A DNA stretch of 64,000 nt from Alistipes sp. (GTDB lineage Bacteria; Bacteroidota; Bacteroidia; Bacteroidales; Rikenellaceae), in assembly GCA_022511345.1 (NCBI GenBank), contig JAFLRR010000003.1, positions 62,001-126,000 of the forward strand, given 5' to 3'. How positions within the stretch are numbered: position 1 is the stretch's first letter; every line of letters begins with the position of its first letter. The position numbers and the translations under genes were made by a program. The notes below the pieces were generated by a model. It made no database searches and was not told the DNA's origin. It worked only from the letters and a program-made list of their open reading frames with translations. Positions 25,082-34,147 of the stretch are shown one piece after another.

Positions 25082-26386
25082 TCAGAGTCCGAACTCGCGG
25101 CGGATATCTTCCGTAGCGTCGAGTTTCTCCCATCCGAAGAATTCGGTGTCGCGTTCCACGGCGACACCGTTTTCATAATAGGTCACACTGCGAGTGAAGG
25201 GCCGGTTGCCGAAGTGGCCGTAGGATGCCGTAGCCTCGAATATGGGATTCTTCAGGCCGAAACGGCGCACGATGGCTGCAGGTCTCAGGTCGAAGATTCG
25301 TCCTATGCGCTCGGCAATCTCGCCGTCGGTGATGCCGCCCAGCGCAGGCGATGCGGTGCCGTAGGTGTCGACATATATCGACAGCGGCGCTGCGATGCCT
25401 ATGGCGTATGACAGTTGCACGAGAATCTCGTCTGCAACACCAGCCGCAACCAGGTTCTTGGCGATATGACGTGCGGCATATGCTGCCGAGCGGTCGACCT
25501 TCGACGAGTCTTTGCCCGAGAAAGCTCCGCCGCCGTGGGCTCCGCGGCCTCCGTAGGTGTCGACAATGATTTTGCGACCCGTGAGACCGGTGTCGCCGTG
25601 AGGGCCGCCGATGACGAACTTGCCCGTGGGGTTGACATGCAGGATGTAGTCGTCGCCGATGAGGTCGGCGAGCTTGTCGCCGGCATGCTCGAGGCGGGCC
25701 TTGACTCTCGGGATGAGTATGTTGCGGACATCTTCGCGAATGCGCTGCTGCATCATCTCCTCGGCCTGCTTCTCGTCGATGCCGTCGCTGGCGGTTATGA
25801 ACTCGTCGTGCTGCGTGGATACCACTATGGTGTGCACGCGCTCAGGTCGGCGCGTCCTGGAGTCGTATTCGACAGTCACCTGGCTCTTGGCGTCGGGACG
25901 CAGGTAGGTCATGACGCTGTCCTCGCGGCGGATTGCTGCCAGCTCTTTGAGAATCACGTGCGACAGTATCAGCGTTGCTGGCATCAGCTCGCGCGTCTCG
26001 TTGCAGGCGTAGCCGAACATTATGCCCTGGTCGCCGGCACCCTGGTTCTCCTCCTCTTCGCGGCAGACTCCGCGGTTGATGTCGGGCGACTGTTCGTGTA
26101 TGGCCGAGAGTATTCCGCATGAGGCGGCATCGAACTGGTATTCGCTTTTGTTGTAGCCTATGCGGTCGATTACGCGGCGCGCGACGCTCTGCACGTCGAC
26201 ATATGCCTCCGAGCGCACCTCGCCCGCCACGACCACCAGGCCCGTGGTGCAAAGCGTCTCGCAGGCTACTTTCGACTGCGGGTCGCGGCGCAGAAATTCA
26301 TCGAGTACGGCATCCGATATCTGGTCGGCCACCTTGTCGGGATGTCCTTCGGAAACGGACTCCGACGTAAAAAGAAATTTTCCCAT
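25082..26386 (-). CDS. metK: S-adenosylmethionine synthetase
   Basis: A 434-residue cytosolic enzyme making SAM from methionine and ATP. Motifs: [24 protein letters not shown] at the N-terminus, [33 protein letters not shown], and [19 protein letters not shown]. It is slightly longer than the E. coli enzyme (384), with an insertion around residues 120-150 common in Bacteroidales. A roughly 140-nt leader carries a SAM-II riboswitch, giving feedback control by its own product. Confidence 0.96.
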   Translation of the reverse strand: MGKFLFTSESVSEGHPDKVADQISDAVLDEFLRRDPQSKVACETLCTTGLVVVAGEVRSEAYVDVQSVARRVIDRIGYNKSEYQFDAASCGILSAIHEQSPDINRGVCREEEENQGAGDQGIMFGYACNETRELMPATLILSHVILKELAAIRREDSVMTYLRPDAKSQVTVEYDSRTRRPERVHTIVVSTQHDEFITASDGIDEKQAEEMMQQRIREDVRNILIPRVKARLEHAGDKLADLIGDDYILHVNPTGKFVIGGPHGDTGLTGRKIIVDTYGGRGAHGGGAFSGKDSSKVDRSAAYAARHIAKNLVAAGVADEILVQLSYAIGIAAPLSIYVDTYGTASPALGGITDGEIAERIGRIFDLRPAAIVRRFGLKNPIFEATASYGHFGNRPFTRSVTYYENGVAVERDTEFFGWEKLDATEDIRREFGL

Positions 26387-26444
26387 GACAGTTTAATTGT
26401 GTAAAGGTTAAACTTAACGGGAAAGGGATTGGCTGTTGGAATAA

Positions 26445-26505
26445 AAAAGAGCTGTTTTAGCGATTTTTTATTGTGGTTTGCAATCAGTCAAATCTTTCCA
26501 CACTC
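26445..26505 (-). promoter_or_regulatory. SAM-II riboswitch in the metK leader
   Basis: On the minus strand, TGTGG (26498-26502) pairs with CCACA (26472-26476) as P1. Inside it lies GATTTGACTGATTGCAA, close to the SAM-II loop sequence. Downstream come an A-rich stretch, AATC that can pair back with GATT to form the H-type pseudoknot, and the signature GCTAAAA (26455-26461). Order and spacing match SAM-II aptamers of alphaproteobacterial metA and metX leaders. The metK ATG is about 60 nt downstream. Confidence 0.85.
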
Positions 26506-26527
26506 CCCGAAATCCTCGGATTCCGGG
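26505..26527 (-). promoter_or_regulatory. hairpin at the 5' end of the metK leader
   Basis: Arms of about nine pairs (CCCGGAATCC against GGATTTCGGG, one G-U pair) lie between the predicted transcription start and the SAM-II aptamer. Confidence 0.5.
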
Positions 26528-26531
26528 AGCG

Positions 26532-26562
26532 CAAAGATACGACAGATATTCGAATATTCAAA
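26532..26562 (-). promoter_or_regulatory. promoter of metK
   Basis: On the minus strand, TTTG (26559-26562) and TATCTTTG (26532-26539) have 19-nt spacing. The predicted start of transcription is near 26525. Confidence 0.75.
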
Positions 26563-26596
26563 GTGAACGGCCCGCAGTTTGAACCACGCCGGCGGA

Positions 26597-26627
26597 TTTG
26601 TTTTGTCGTCGATTATTCGTATCTTTG
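26597..26627 (+). promoter_or_regulatory. promoter of lepA
   Basis: TTTG (26597-26600) and TATCTTTG (26620-26627) have 19-nt spacing. The ATG at 26649 follows. Confidence 0.75.
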
Positions 26628-26648
26628 CCAATTAAGAAGATTTGGATA

Positions 26649-28439
26649 ATGAAGAATATACGCAACTTTTGCATAATAGCGCACATCGACCACGGCAAGA
26701 GTACTCTGGCCGACCGCCTGCTGGAAAAGACCAACACGCTGAACCAGCGTGAGATGCAGGCTCAGGTGCTCGACGATATGGACCTCGAGCGCGAGAAGGG
26801 CATCACCATCAAGAGCCACGCCATTCAGATGGAGTACACCGCCCGCGACGGACAACAGTATGTGCTCAACCTCATCGACACCCCCGGGCACGTCGACTTC
26901 TCATACGAGGTTTCGCGCGCCATCGCCTCGTGCGAGGGAGCGCTGCTGGTGGTCGACGCCACGCAGGGCATTCAGGCACAGACCATCTCGAACCTCTATC
27001 TGGCGCTGGGCCACGACCTTGAGATAATCCCCGTGCTGAACAAAATCGACGTCGAGTCGGCCATGATTGACGAGGTGCGCGACCAGGTCATCGACCTCAT
27101 CGGCTGCCGCGAGGATGAGATTCTGCTCGCCTCGGGCAAGACGGGCGCCGGCGTGGAGGAGGTGCTGGAGGCCATCGTACAGCGCGTGCCCGCCCCCAAA
27201 GGTGACGACGAGGCGCCGTTGCAGGCGCTGATTTTCGACTCGGTGTTCAACCCCTTCCGCGGCATCATCGCCTACTACCGCGTCTTCAACGGCCGCATCC
27301 GCAAGGGCGACCACGTGAAGTTCTTCAACACCGGCTCGGAGTACGACGCCGACGAGGTTGGCGTGCTCAAACTGAAGATGCAGCCCCGCACGGAGATATG
27401 CGCCGGCGACGTGGGATACATCTGCTCGGGCATAAAGACTTCGGCCGATGTGAAGGTGGGCGACACGATTACCTCCGTTGCGCAGCCGGCCGACGAGGCC
27501 ATAGCCGGATTCGAGGATGTCAAACCTATGGTCTTCGCGGGTGTCTATCCCGTCGAGGCCGACCAGTACGAAGACCTGCGCGCCTCGCTCGAGAAGTTGC
27601 AGCTGAACGACGCCTCGCTGACGTTCGAACCCGAGAGTTCGCTGGCGCTGGGATTCGGATTCCGCTGCGGATTCCTCGGACTGCTCCACATGGAGATTAT
27701 TCAGGAGCGTCTGTACCGCGAGTTCGACATGGATGTCATCACCACGGTGCCCAACGTCTCGTACCGCATCACGACCACGCAGGGGGCCGAGCTGGAAGTG
27801 CACAATCCGTCGGGCCTGCCCGAGATTACGAAGATTGCCAAAATCGAGGAGCCCTACATTCTGGCCCAGATAATCACCAAGGCCGACTTTCTGGGCAACG
27901 TCATCAAGCTGTGCATCGACAAGCGCGGCGTGCTGAAGAATCAGACCTTCATCACGCAGGACCGTGTGGAGGTCAACTTCGAGATGCCGCTGTCGGAGAT
28001 TGTCTTCGACTTCTACGACAAACTGAAGAGCATATCGAAGGGCTATGCCTCGTTCGACTACCACCGCACGGGCTATCAGCCGTCGAAGCTGGCCAAGCTG
28101 GACATTCTGTTGAACGGCGAGCCGGTCGACGCGCTGTCGTCGCTCATCTACGCCGACCACGCCTACGACTTCGGCCGCAAGATGTGCGAGAAGCTGAAGG
28201 AGCTCATCCCGCGCCAGCAGTTCGACATTGCGATTCAGGCGGCCATCGGTGCGAAGATTATCGCCCGCGAGACTGTGAAGGCGGTGCGCAAGGATGTGAC
28301 TGCCAAGTGTTACGGCGGCGACATAACGCGCAAGCGCAAGCTGCTCGAAAAGCAGAAGGCCGGCAAGAAGCGTATGCGTCAGGTAGGTCAAGTGCAGGTG
28401 CCGCAGTCGGCATTTTTGGCCGTGCTGAAGATGGATTGA
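26649..28439 (+). CDS. lepA: elongation factor 4 (LepA)
   Basis: A 596-residue ribosome-binding GTPase that affects initiation and elongation kinetics. Motifs: P-loop [10 protein letters not shown], switch region [24 protein letters not shown]. The C-terminal LepA-specific domain contains [34 protein letters not shown] and ends [25 protein letters not shown] longer open frame from 26598 is rejected because it crosses the promoter. Third codon positions are visibly richer in C and G than in flanking genes, which fits codon selection rather than transfer. Confidence 0.97.
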   Translation: MKNIRNFCIIAHIDHGKSTLADRLLEKTNTLNQREMQAQVLDDMDLEREKGITIKSHAIQMEYTARDGQQYVLNLIDTPGHVDFSYEVSRAIASCEGALLVVDATQGIQAQTISNLYLALGHDLEIIPVLNKIDVESAMIDEVRDQVIDLIGCREDEILLASGKTGAGVEEVLEAIVQRVPAPKGDDEAPLQALIFDSVFNPFRGIIAYYRVFNGRIRKGDHVKFFNTGSEYDADEVGVLKLKMQPRTEICAGDVGYICSGIKTSADVKVGDTITSVAQPADEAIAGFEDVKPMVFAGVYPVEADQYEDLRASLEKLQLNDASLTFEPESSLALGFGFRCGFLGLLHMEIIQERLYREFDMDVITTVPNVSYRITTTQGAELEVHNPSGLPEITKIAKIEEPYILAQIITKADFLGNVIKLCIDKRGVLKNQTFITQDRVEVNFEMPLSEIVFDFYDKLKSISKGYASFDYHRTGYQPSKLAKLDILLNGEPVDALSSLIYADHAYDFGRKMCEKLKELIPRQQFDIAIQAAIGAKIIARETVKAVRKDVTAKCYGGDITRKRKLLEKQKAGKKRMRQVGQVQVPQSAFLAVLKMD

Positions 28440-28454
28440 TTCAGTTGCGCCGAT

Positions 28455-28496
28455 AAAACAAATCCGCGGTCTGCTCCAAGGCCGCGGATTTGTTTT
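28455..28496. terminator. bidirectional terminator (lepA / nrdG)
   Basis: A 15-bp stem (28455-28469 / 28482-28496) has a CCGCGG core, A- and T-rich ends and a 12-nt loop. Confidence 0.88.
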
Positions 28497-28508
28497 TTAT
28501 CCCTCTTT

Positions 28509-28985
28509 TTACAGCTGGTCGCGAATCTCGTCGAGCCGTATGATGCGCTGGTTGGAGCTGCCGCGGAAATCGAGCCGCGGGTCGCGCAGGGCCTCCACAT
28601 AGCGGCCGTCGACGAGGACGTCGATATGTTTCAGACACTCGCGCCTTACTGGATCCGAGCAGCACTCCTCAAGCGTGTAACCAGTGTAGCACCATACGTT
28701 GCAGCTGGTGCGGCTGCGCAACTTCTGCAGAAAATCGAGCAGCTCGTCGGCTCTGTACATCGGGTCGCCGCCGCTCAACGTCACTCCGTCGAGCAGCGGG
28801 TTGCCGTTGATTTCGTTGCAGATTATGTCGAAGAATCGGTCGGTGAGCTCGTCTCCGGTGTCGGGATTCTGCCCCTCGGGGTTGTGACATCCGGGGCATC
28901 CGTGCGAACAGCCTGCGAAATATATCGCATAGCGTATGCCGTAGCCGTCGGAAACGGTCTCGGGGTATATCTCGATAATTCTCAC
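28509..28985 (-). CDS. nrdG: anaerobic ribonucleoside-triphosphate reductase activating protein
   Basis: A 158-residue radical-SAM activase that generates the glycyl radical on NrdD. The cluster motif is CSHGCPGC (CX3CX2C), preceded by DGYGIRYAIYFAGC and followed by GVTLSGGDPMY. The frame is open far upstream into nrdD. The GTG at 28985, 20 nt after the nrdD stop and behind an AAGAGGA stretch, gives the usual family length and is chosen. It is co-transcribed with nrdD under the cobalamin riboswitch. Confidence 0.92.
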   Translation of the reverse strand: MRIIEIYPETVSDGYGIRYAIYFAGCSHGCPGCHNPEGQNPDTGDELTDRFFDIICNEINGNPLLDGVTLSGGDPMYRADELLDFLQKLRSRTSCNVWCYTGYTLEECCSDPVRRECLKHIDVLVDGRYVEALRDPRLDFRGSSNQRIIRLDEIRDQL

Positions 28986-29005
28986 CTGTGTGGTTCCTCT
29001 TGTTG

Positions 29006-31393
29006 TTAGTGATGCTTCACGCGGTCGCGCTCCTCGGCCTGCTTGGCAGAGTTCCACGACTCGAGACTGCCGGTAAGATAGCCCGTGATGCGGCGCATGC
29101 GCGATATGTTGTCCGAGTTGCAGACGGGGCACTTGGAGTATATCACGCCGCGGAAACCGCACTTGCGGCAGGTGTCCACCGGATGGTTTATCGAGCCGTA
29201 GCCGATGCCGGCATCGTTCATGGCGCGCACGATTTTCAGTATCGCCACGGGATTCTTCTTGGCTTCGCCGTCGAGCTCGACATAGGTGATGTGTCCGCCG
29301 CGCGTGATGGCGTGGAACGGAGCTTCGAGTCGTATCTTGTCGAGTATCGAGATAGGCTCCTTGACATCGATATGGAACGAGTTGACATAGTATTCACGGT
29401 CGGTCACACCCTCGATTATACCGTAGCGCTTGCGGTCCATGCGTGTGAAGCGGCCGCTGAGGCCCTCGGCCGGGGTTGCAAGCACGGAGTAGTTGAGTCC
29501 GTACTTGGCTCTGTACTCGTCGACCACGCCGTTCATGACCTTCACGGCATCGTATAATGTCTGCCAAGCCTCCTGCGATACGGCATGACCCTCGCCGTAG
29601 ATTGCATAGACGGCATTGTGTCCGCCGATGAAACCTATGCCGAGCGTTCCGGAGAGCAGTACGTCGCCCACTTCGTCGTTGGGCTCGAGTGCTCCTCCGC
29701 CTTTCCATACGTCATTCGACATCATGAATGGAAACTGACGCGCCAGAGCTGTGCGCTGGAACTGATAGCGTTCGTAGAGCTGCTCGGCAATCATCGTGGC
29801 GGTCTTGCGCACTGACTCGAGGAATATGTTGCGTGCCTCCTTGCGGATAGCGTGCTTGTTGCCGTCGGGAACCATGTCGCTCGCCTCGCGCACGGCTTCG
29901 ATAGCCAGACGTGGCATGTTCATCGAGGTGAAAGAGAGGTTTCCTCGGCCCCACGATGTCTTCTCGCCGTGGAGATTCTCGAATACGCGCGTGCGGCAGC
30001 CCATCGTAGCCACTTCGTATCGGAAGCGGTCGGGGTCGTCGGCGCGCCACTTGTCGTGGATATTGTATGGAGCGTCGAGGAACATGAAGTTCGGGAAGAG
30101 CGCCACCGATGTGGTGCGGCAAGCCTCGAGCAGCAGGTCGAAGTTGGGAGCCTCGAACTTGATTTTGCCCGACAGAGCACCCTCGAAGTCGTTGACAGCA
30201 GCGTCGCAGTCGGTATCGCTCCACGAAACGCCTTTCTTTACCTTGAATATCTGAATCGGGAATACGGGCACCTCGCCGTGACCCAGACCTTCCATCGTTG
30301 CGGATAGAAGCTCGCGGATGACCATGCGGCCCTCGGCCGACGTGTCTGTGCCGTAGTTTATCGAGCTGAATACAACCTGATTGCCGCCGCGCGAGTGCAT
30401 GGTGTTGAGGTTGTGGATGAAGCCTTCCATAGCCTGGTGGGTGTCGCGTCTTACAGCTTCGTGCGACTTGTTCCACACCTTGGCGAGCGTGGCCGCGTCG
30501 AGCTCTATGCCTGCACCGGATAGAGTCTTGCCCAAGGCATCGATATTATGCTGAGCCGGCTCTATGGTCGAGACTGCAGCGCCTACTGCGTTCTTGAGCG
30601 CATCGCGCTCGGGCGCCGGCAGGCCGTTCATGTCGCACAGAAACTCTATGTCGCTGCGCAGATGCTTGCGGAACGACTTGAGTACGCCGGGAGCCATGAA
30701 GTGGTCGAATGCCGGTATCGACTGGCCGCCGTGCTGCTCGTTCTGGTTGGTCTGGAATACGATGGTGGCCAGCGTCGCATAGCTCTGTATGGACTGAGGC
30801 GTGCGGACCGAACCGTTCTTGGTCGAAAAACCGCGTTCGTATAGGTCGGCCAGATCGTACTGCAGACAGGTCGTGGTCTTGGTCGGATAGTAGTCCAGGT
30901 CGTGAATGTGGATGTCGCCCTCGCGGTGCGCGCGTCCATGGCGTATGCCGACAAGATATTTGAGCGCATAATCCTTTGTAATCTCCGAGGCGAAGGTCAT
31001 CATCTGGCCTGCCGGAGTGTGCGACGACATGTTGGCGTTGCTGAGGTTTATGTCGTTCTTCTCGACGGTGACGATTCCGTCCATGACGCTCTTTATGGAC
31101 GATTTGCGGTCGCGCTCGACGGTGCGCCACTCGCGATAGATGATGTAGCGCTTGGCTATCGAGGGGTTGCGCTCCATGAGGCGCGTTTCGACCATGTCCT
31201 GTATCTCCTCGACGGTGATCTCGGCCTTGTTGACGGACGATGCGACCTCCTCGGCGATGCGGCCTATGGTCTGCTCCTCGCCGAATATTCCGCCTGCGCG
31301 ATAAGCCTTGGTAATGGCGCGCACGATTTTGTCAAGAGAGAAAGGCTCTCTTTTGCCGTCACGTTTGATGATGGCGATAGACGAATAATCCAT
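29006..31393 (-). CDS. nrdD: anaerobic (class III) ribonucleoside-triphosphate reductase
   Basis: A 795-residue oxygen-sensitive glycyl-radical enzyme making dNTPs without B12. An N-terminal ATP-cone (AIIKRDGKREPFSLDKIVRAITKAY, residues 5-95) provides allosteric control. The central barrel includes KTTTCLQYDLADLYERGF. The C-terminus carries a zinc site CRKCGFRG...KCPVCNSD and the radical glycine region RRITGYLTG. The ATG at 31393 is chosen over a TTG eight codons upstream. A cobalamin riboswitch lies in the leader, so B12 is expected to repress it. Confidence 0.95.
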   Translation of the reverse strand: MDYSSIAIIKRDGKREPFSLDKIVRAITKAYRAGGIFGEEQTIGRIAEEVASSVNKAEITVEEIQDMVETRLMERNPSIAKRYIIYREWRTVERDRKSSIKSVMDGIVTVEKNDINLSNANMSSHTPAGQMMTFASEITKDYALKYLVGIRHGRAHREGDIHIHDLDYYPTKTTTCLQYDLADLYERGFSTKNGSVRTPQSIQSYATLATIVFQTNQNEQHGGQSIPAFDHFMAPGVLKSFRKHLRSDIEFLCDMNGLPAPERDALKNAVGAAVSTIEPAQHNIDALGKTLSGAGIELDAATLAKVWNKSHEAVRRDTHQAMEGFIHNLNTMHSRGGNQVVFSSINYGTDTSAEGRMVIRELLSATMEGLGHGEVPVFPIQIFKVKKGVSWSDTDCDAAVNDFEGALSGKIKFEAPNFDLLLEACRTTSVALFPNFMFLDAPYNIHDKWRADDPDRFRYEVATMGCRTRVFENLHGEKTSWGRGNLSFTSMNMPRLAIEAVREASDMVPDGNKHAIRKEARNIFLESVRKTATMIAEQLYERYQFQRTALARQFPFMMSNDVWKGGGALEPNDEVGDVLLSGTLGIGFIGGHNAVYAIYGEGHAVSQEAWQTLYDAVKVMNGVVDEYRAKYGLNYSVLATPAEGLSGRFTRMDRKRYGIIEGVTDREYYVNSFHIDVKEPISILDKIRLEAPFHAITRGGHITYVELDGEAKKNPVAILKIVRAMNDAGIGYGSINHPVDTCRKCGFRGVIYSKCPVCNSDNISRMRRITGYLTGSLESWNSAKQAEERDRVKHH

Positions 31394-31454
31394 ATTCGTT
31401 ACGGTATAGTAAAACAATTATACAATGAGTCCGTTCATCGCGAACCCGTTAACT

Positions 31455-31640
31455 TGCAGCGCCGAGGCAGGTCTTCCGGCTCGTATCCTGTTTCCGCCGC
31501 CTTCCCGTCCTTGTGGAGACAGTGGCTGCAAGGCGGAACATCTGCGGATATTCACGGCAGCGGGACTGCTCGGGATTTGCACCCGATTCCCTATTAAATC
31601 ACTGTTGCAGCAACTTCTGCGGGGATACCTCTGCAGTTAC
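31455..31640 (-). promoter_or_regulatory. cobalamin riboswitch in the nrdD leader
   Basis: On the minus strand the conserved elements appear in order: GAGGTATCCCC (about 31621-31631), AATAGGGAATCGGGTGCAAA leading into the core ending GCTGCCGTGA (31552-31591), GCCACTG, GGGAAGGCGG, and the B12 box AGACCTGCC (31466-31474) preceded by AGCCGGA. This is a textbook adenosylcobalamin-type aptamer. It occupies most of the 351-bp gap between nrdD and the TSCPD gene. No U-tract terminator follows, so control at translation initiation is more likely. Confidence 0.93.
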
Positions 31641-31713
31641 AAATTTCAGAATAAATCGAGCGCCGGCAACGGGGCGCGAAGGCAAGTTATTAACAATTTT
31701 TCGTAAAAAAGGC

Positions 31714-31721
31714 TATATTTG
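31714..31721 (+). promoter_or_regulatory. -7 promoter element of the TSCPD gene
   Basis: TATATTTG lies 23 nt before the ATG at 31745. Confidence 0.65.
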
Positions 31722-31744
31722 CATCGTACAAACGATTACGTATT

Positions 31745-32005
31745 ATGGCACGACATTTCACATATCGCACCTCGGGAACTTGCTCGCAGGCGATAGATAT
31801 AACGGTCGACGGCGACATCATAACCGACGTCGTTTTCACCGGAGGCTGTCAGGGTAACACGACTGGCGTCTCGGCGCTCATCCGCGGAATGAAAATCGAC
31901 GAGGCCGCCGGCCGTCTCGAAGGTATCGATTGCCGGGGCCGCGGAACATCGTGTCCCGACCAGCTGTCGAGAGCTCTGCGCGAGATAATGAAGACGGCTG
32001 AGTAA
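31745..32005 (+). CDS. TSCPD domain-containing protein (TIGR03905-like)
   Basis: An 86-residue protein. The eponymous TSCPDQL motif is near residue 68, preceded by FTYRTSGTCSQAIDITVDGDIITDVVFTGGCQGNTTGVSALIRGM, with three cysteines (13, 35, 63) plus the one in TSCPD. Stand-alone TSCPD proteins resemble the C-terminal domain of B12-dependent (class II) ribonucleotide reductase NrdJ. The function is unknown. It is divergent from the B12-controlled nrdDG operon, which suggests a link to ribonucleotide reduction (inference). Confidence 0.85.
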   Translation: MARHFTYRTSGTCSQAIDITVDGDIITDVVFTGGCQGNTTGVSALIRGMKIDEAAGRLEGIDCRGRGTSCPDQLSRALREIMKTAE

Positions 32006-32013
32006 ACGGTTCT

Positions 32014-32913
32014 CTACTGCCGCGAGCCGAAATAGAGGAATACCATGCCCGTGAGTATGAAAGCCAGGTCTATGGCTTTCGAGCGGAGATTCTTTTCGCG
32101 GAACAGGATGGCTCCGCAGGCGAACGAGACGATGACGGAGCCGCGCCGAATCATCGACACAACCGATATCATCGCATCCGGCTCGCTCAAGGCCGAAAAA
32201 TAGACGAAGTCGGCGCAGGTGATGAGCACGGATATGAGCGGTATGGCTAAAGTCCAGCGAAAAGATATCTTGCGGTGGCGGCAGAGAATCGCTGCCAGCA
32301 CGGCCGTGCCGGTCATTGCCGCCTGATAGATATTGTACCAGCTTTGTACGAATACCGGGTCGATTTGCTGCATTATATATCGGTCATATAGACCACTTGC
32401 CGCGCCCGTGACAGCTGCTGCGACGGTGCAGAATATCCATTTGTTGTGGGTGAAGCTGACGCCCTCGCGGCGGCCCGAGCGGCTGAGCATGAAAAACGAC
32501 ACCGCCGAAAGCAGTACGCCTGTCCATTGCATTCCGTTGAGCCTCTCGCCGAATACGAGCATGGCGCCGAGCAGAACCAACACCGGGCGTGTTGCGTTTA
32601 TCGGCCCGGCAAGCGTGATAGGCAGGTGTTTTATTCCATAATATCCGAATACCCACGATGTCAGCACTATGACTGCTTTTACCGCAACCCTTGCATGAGC
32701 ATGCGCATCGCCTGCCGGCATTTGCAGTATGGTGCCGTCGAACCAGCCGGCACCGGTCTCTGCCGAGATGATTGCCGGCAGAAATATAATCGACGAAAAC
32801 AGCGTGTTGAGGAACAGTACTGCCAGCACATCGTTATCTTTCAGCGCCTGCTTTTTGGCTACGTCGTAGAAGCCCAGCAGAACTGCCGAGGCAAAAGCCG
32901 AAAACAACCACAT
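32014..32913 (-). CDS. DMT-superfamily (EamA) transporter
   Basis: A 299-residue inner-membrane protein with about ten transmembrane helices arranged as two EamA repeats: residues about 2-145 including GPINATRPVLVLLGAMLVFGERL, and 160-295 including FACGAILFREKNLRSKAIDLAFILTGMVFLYFG. The family exports metabolites such as amino acids or nucleotides; the substrate is unknown. It begins 15 bp after lysA and probably shares its transcript. It is convergent with the TSCPD gene, 8 bp away, with no obvious terminator between. Confidence 0.85.
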   Translation of the reverse strand: MWLFSAFASAVLLGFYDVAKKQALKDNDVLAVLFLNTLFSSIIFLPAIISAETGAGWFDGTILQMPAGDAHAHARVAVKAVIVLTSWVFGYYGIKHLPITLAGPINATRPVLVLLGAMLVFGERLNGMQWTGVLLSAVSFFMLSRSGRREGVSFTHNKWIFCTVAAAVTGAASGLYDRYIMQQIDPVFVQSWYNIYQAAMTGTAVLAAILCRHRKISFRWTLAIPLISVLITCADFVYFSALSEPDAMISVVSMIRRGSVIVSFACGAILFREKNLRSKAIDLAFILTGMVFLYFGSRQ

Positions 32914-32928
32914 GGCAGTGTGTCGGAA

Positions 32929-34089
32929 TTACAGCAAATCGTCGCTGTAGACGGCTGAAGGAATGTCGTGCAGGTTATATCGCGAAGCCATCGACATGCC
33001 ATAGGCGCCGGCCGACTTTATTGCCAGCAGGTCGCCGCGGCGGGTGCGGCGCAGGCCTATGTTTTCGTCGAACACGTCGGTAGACTCGCAGGCTGTTCCC
33101 ACTATGGTGTACTTGACTTCGGCGGCATCCTCCGAAGTTATGTTCTCGATGTTGTGATAGGAGCCGTACAATGCCGGGCGGATGAGCTCGGTCATGCTCG
33201 CGTCGACTATCACCAGGCGTCGGCCCGTGGCCGTGGTTTTGTTGAAGAGCACCTTGGTGATGAGCTCGCCGCACTCTCCCACTATGGCGCGTCCGAACTC
33301 GAAGTGCACCTCGCGGTCGCCTATGTCGAGATGGTTGCGGACGATGGCGAAGAACGAAGCGAAGTTGGGAATGGGCTCGTTCTCGGGCATGTCGTAGTTG
33401 ATGCCAAGACCGCCGCCTAAGTCGACGAAGTTGATCGAAAAGCCGAGGCTGTCCAGATTGCGGACTATTACGTTGACTTTGTTGCACATGTTCTCGAAGA
33501 CGTGCAGCTCGCGGATTTGCGAGCCTATGTGCAGATGTACGCCTACGATGTTCAGATTCTCAAGAGACTTTATGCGCTCGGCATTCTCGAGAACCTCTTC
33601 ATACGATATGCCGAATTTGCTGTCGGCCTGTCCTGTATCTATGCAGTGGTTGGTCTTGGGGTCGATGTCGGGGTTTATGCGAAGGCCTATGTCGACCTTG
33701 CGGCCAGCCTCGCGGGCAAGCTCGTTTACGACTTCGAGCTCCTCGACCGACTCGCAGTTTATGGCCAGAATATCCTGGCTTATAGCATATCGCAACTCCT
33801 TGTCGCGCTTACCCACTCCGGCGTAGACTATACCTTTGGGTTCGAATCCGGCTTCGATGGCTTTGCGCAGCTCGTTGCCGCTCGCGCAGTCGATGCCTAT
33901 TCCGTACTCGCGGATTATGGCAAGCAGACGGTCGTCATAGTTGGCCTTGACTGCATAGTGGACTTTGTAACCGTAGCGCTGCGATTCGTATGCAACGCTC
34001 TCGAGCGTCTGGCGCAGAAGCGCTATGTCGTAAAGATAAAACGGAGTCTCGAATTCGAGAAGCTTTTTCCCCAGTTGCCTGCTTAACAT
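32929..34089 (-). CDS. lysA: diaminopimelate decarboxylase
   Basis: A 386-residue PLP enzyme of the alanine-racemase-fold type converting meso-diaminopimelate to lysine. The PLP lysine is in YKVHYAVKAN, followed by GIDCASGNEL, the phosphate-binding FVDLGGGLGINY, and C-terminal ACESTDVFDENI and GAYGMSMASRYN, which supply active-site residues from the partner subunit. It is a little shorter than the E. coli enzyme (420) but typical for Bacteroidales. The promoter overlaps the end of the upstream prenyltransferase gene. Confidence 0.93.
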   Translation of the reverse strand: MLSRQLGKKLLEFETPFYLYDIALLRQTLESVAYESQRYGYKVHYAVKANYDDRLLAIIREYGIGIDCASGNELRKAIEAGFEPKGIVYAGVGKRDKELRYAISQDILAINCESVEELEVVNELAREAGRKVDIGLRINPDIDPKTNHCIDTGQADSKFGISYEEVLENAERIKSLENLNIVGVHLHIGSQIRELHVFENMCNKVNVIVRNLDSLGFSINFVDLGGGLGINYDMPENEPIPNFASFFAIVRNHLDIGDREVHFEFGRAIVGECGELITKVLFNKTTATGRRLVIVDASMTELIRPALYGSYHNIENITSEDAAEVKYTIVGTACESTDVFDENIGLRRTRRGDLLAIKSAGAYGMSMASRYNLHDIPSAVYSDDLL

Positions 34090-34115
34090 AACCGTTCGGA
34101 TTTTAGTTTCGGCGG

Positions 34116-34147
34116 CAAATTTACTTATTTATCGTGCAATAATCAAA
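34116..34147 (-). promoter_or_regulatory. promoter of lysA
   Basis: On the minus strand, TTTG (34144-34147) and TAAATTTG (34116-34123) have 20-nt spacing. The -33 box lies within the last codons of the ubiA-like gene. Confidence 0.7.

Noticed and set aside
26649..28439. lepA as a transferred gene because of its higher GC at third positions
   Set aside because: The gene is a universal core gene with a native-type promoter and terminator; codon selection explains the bias better.
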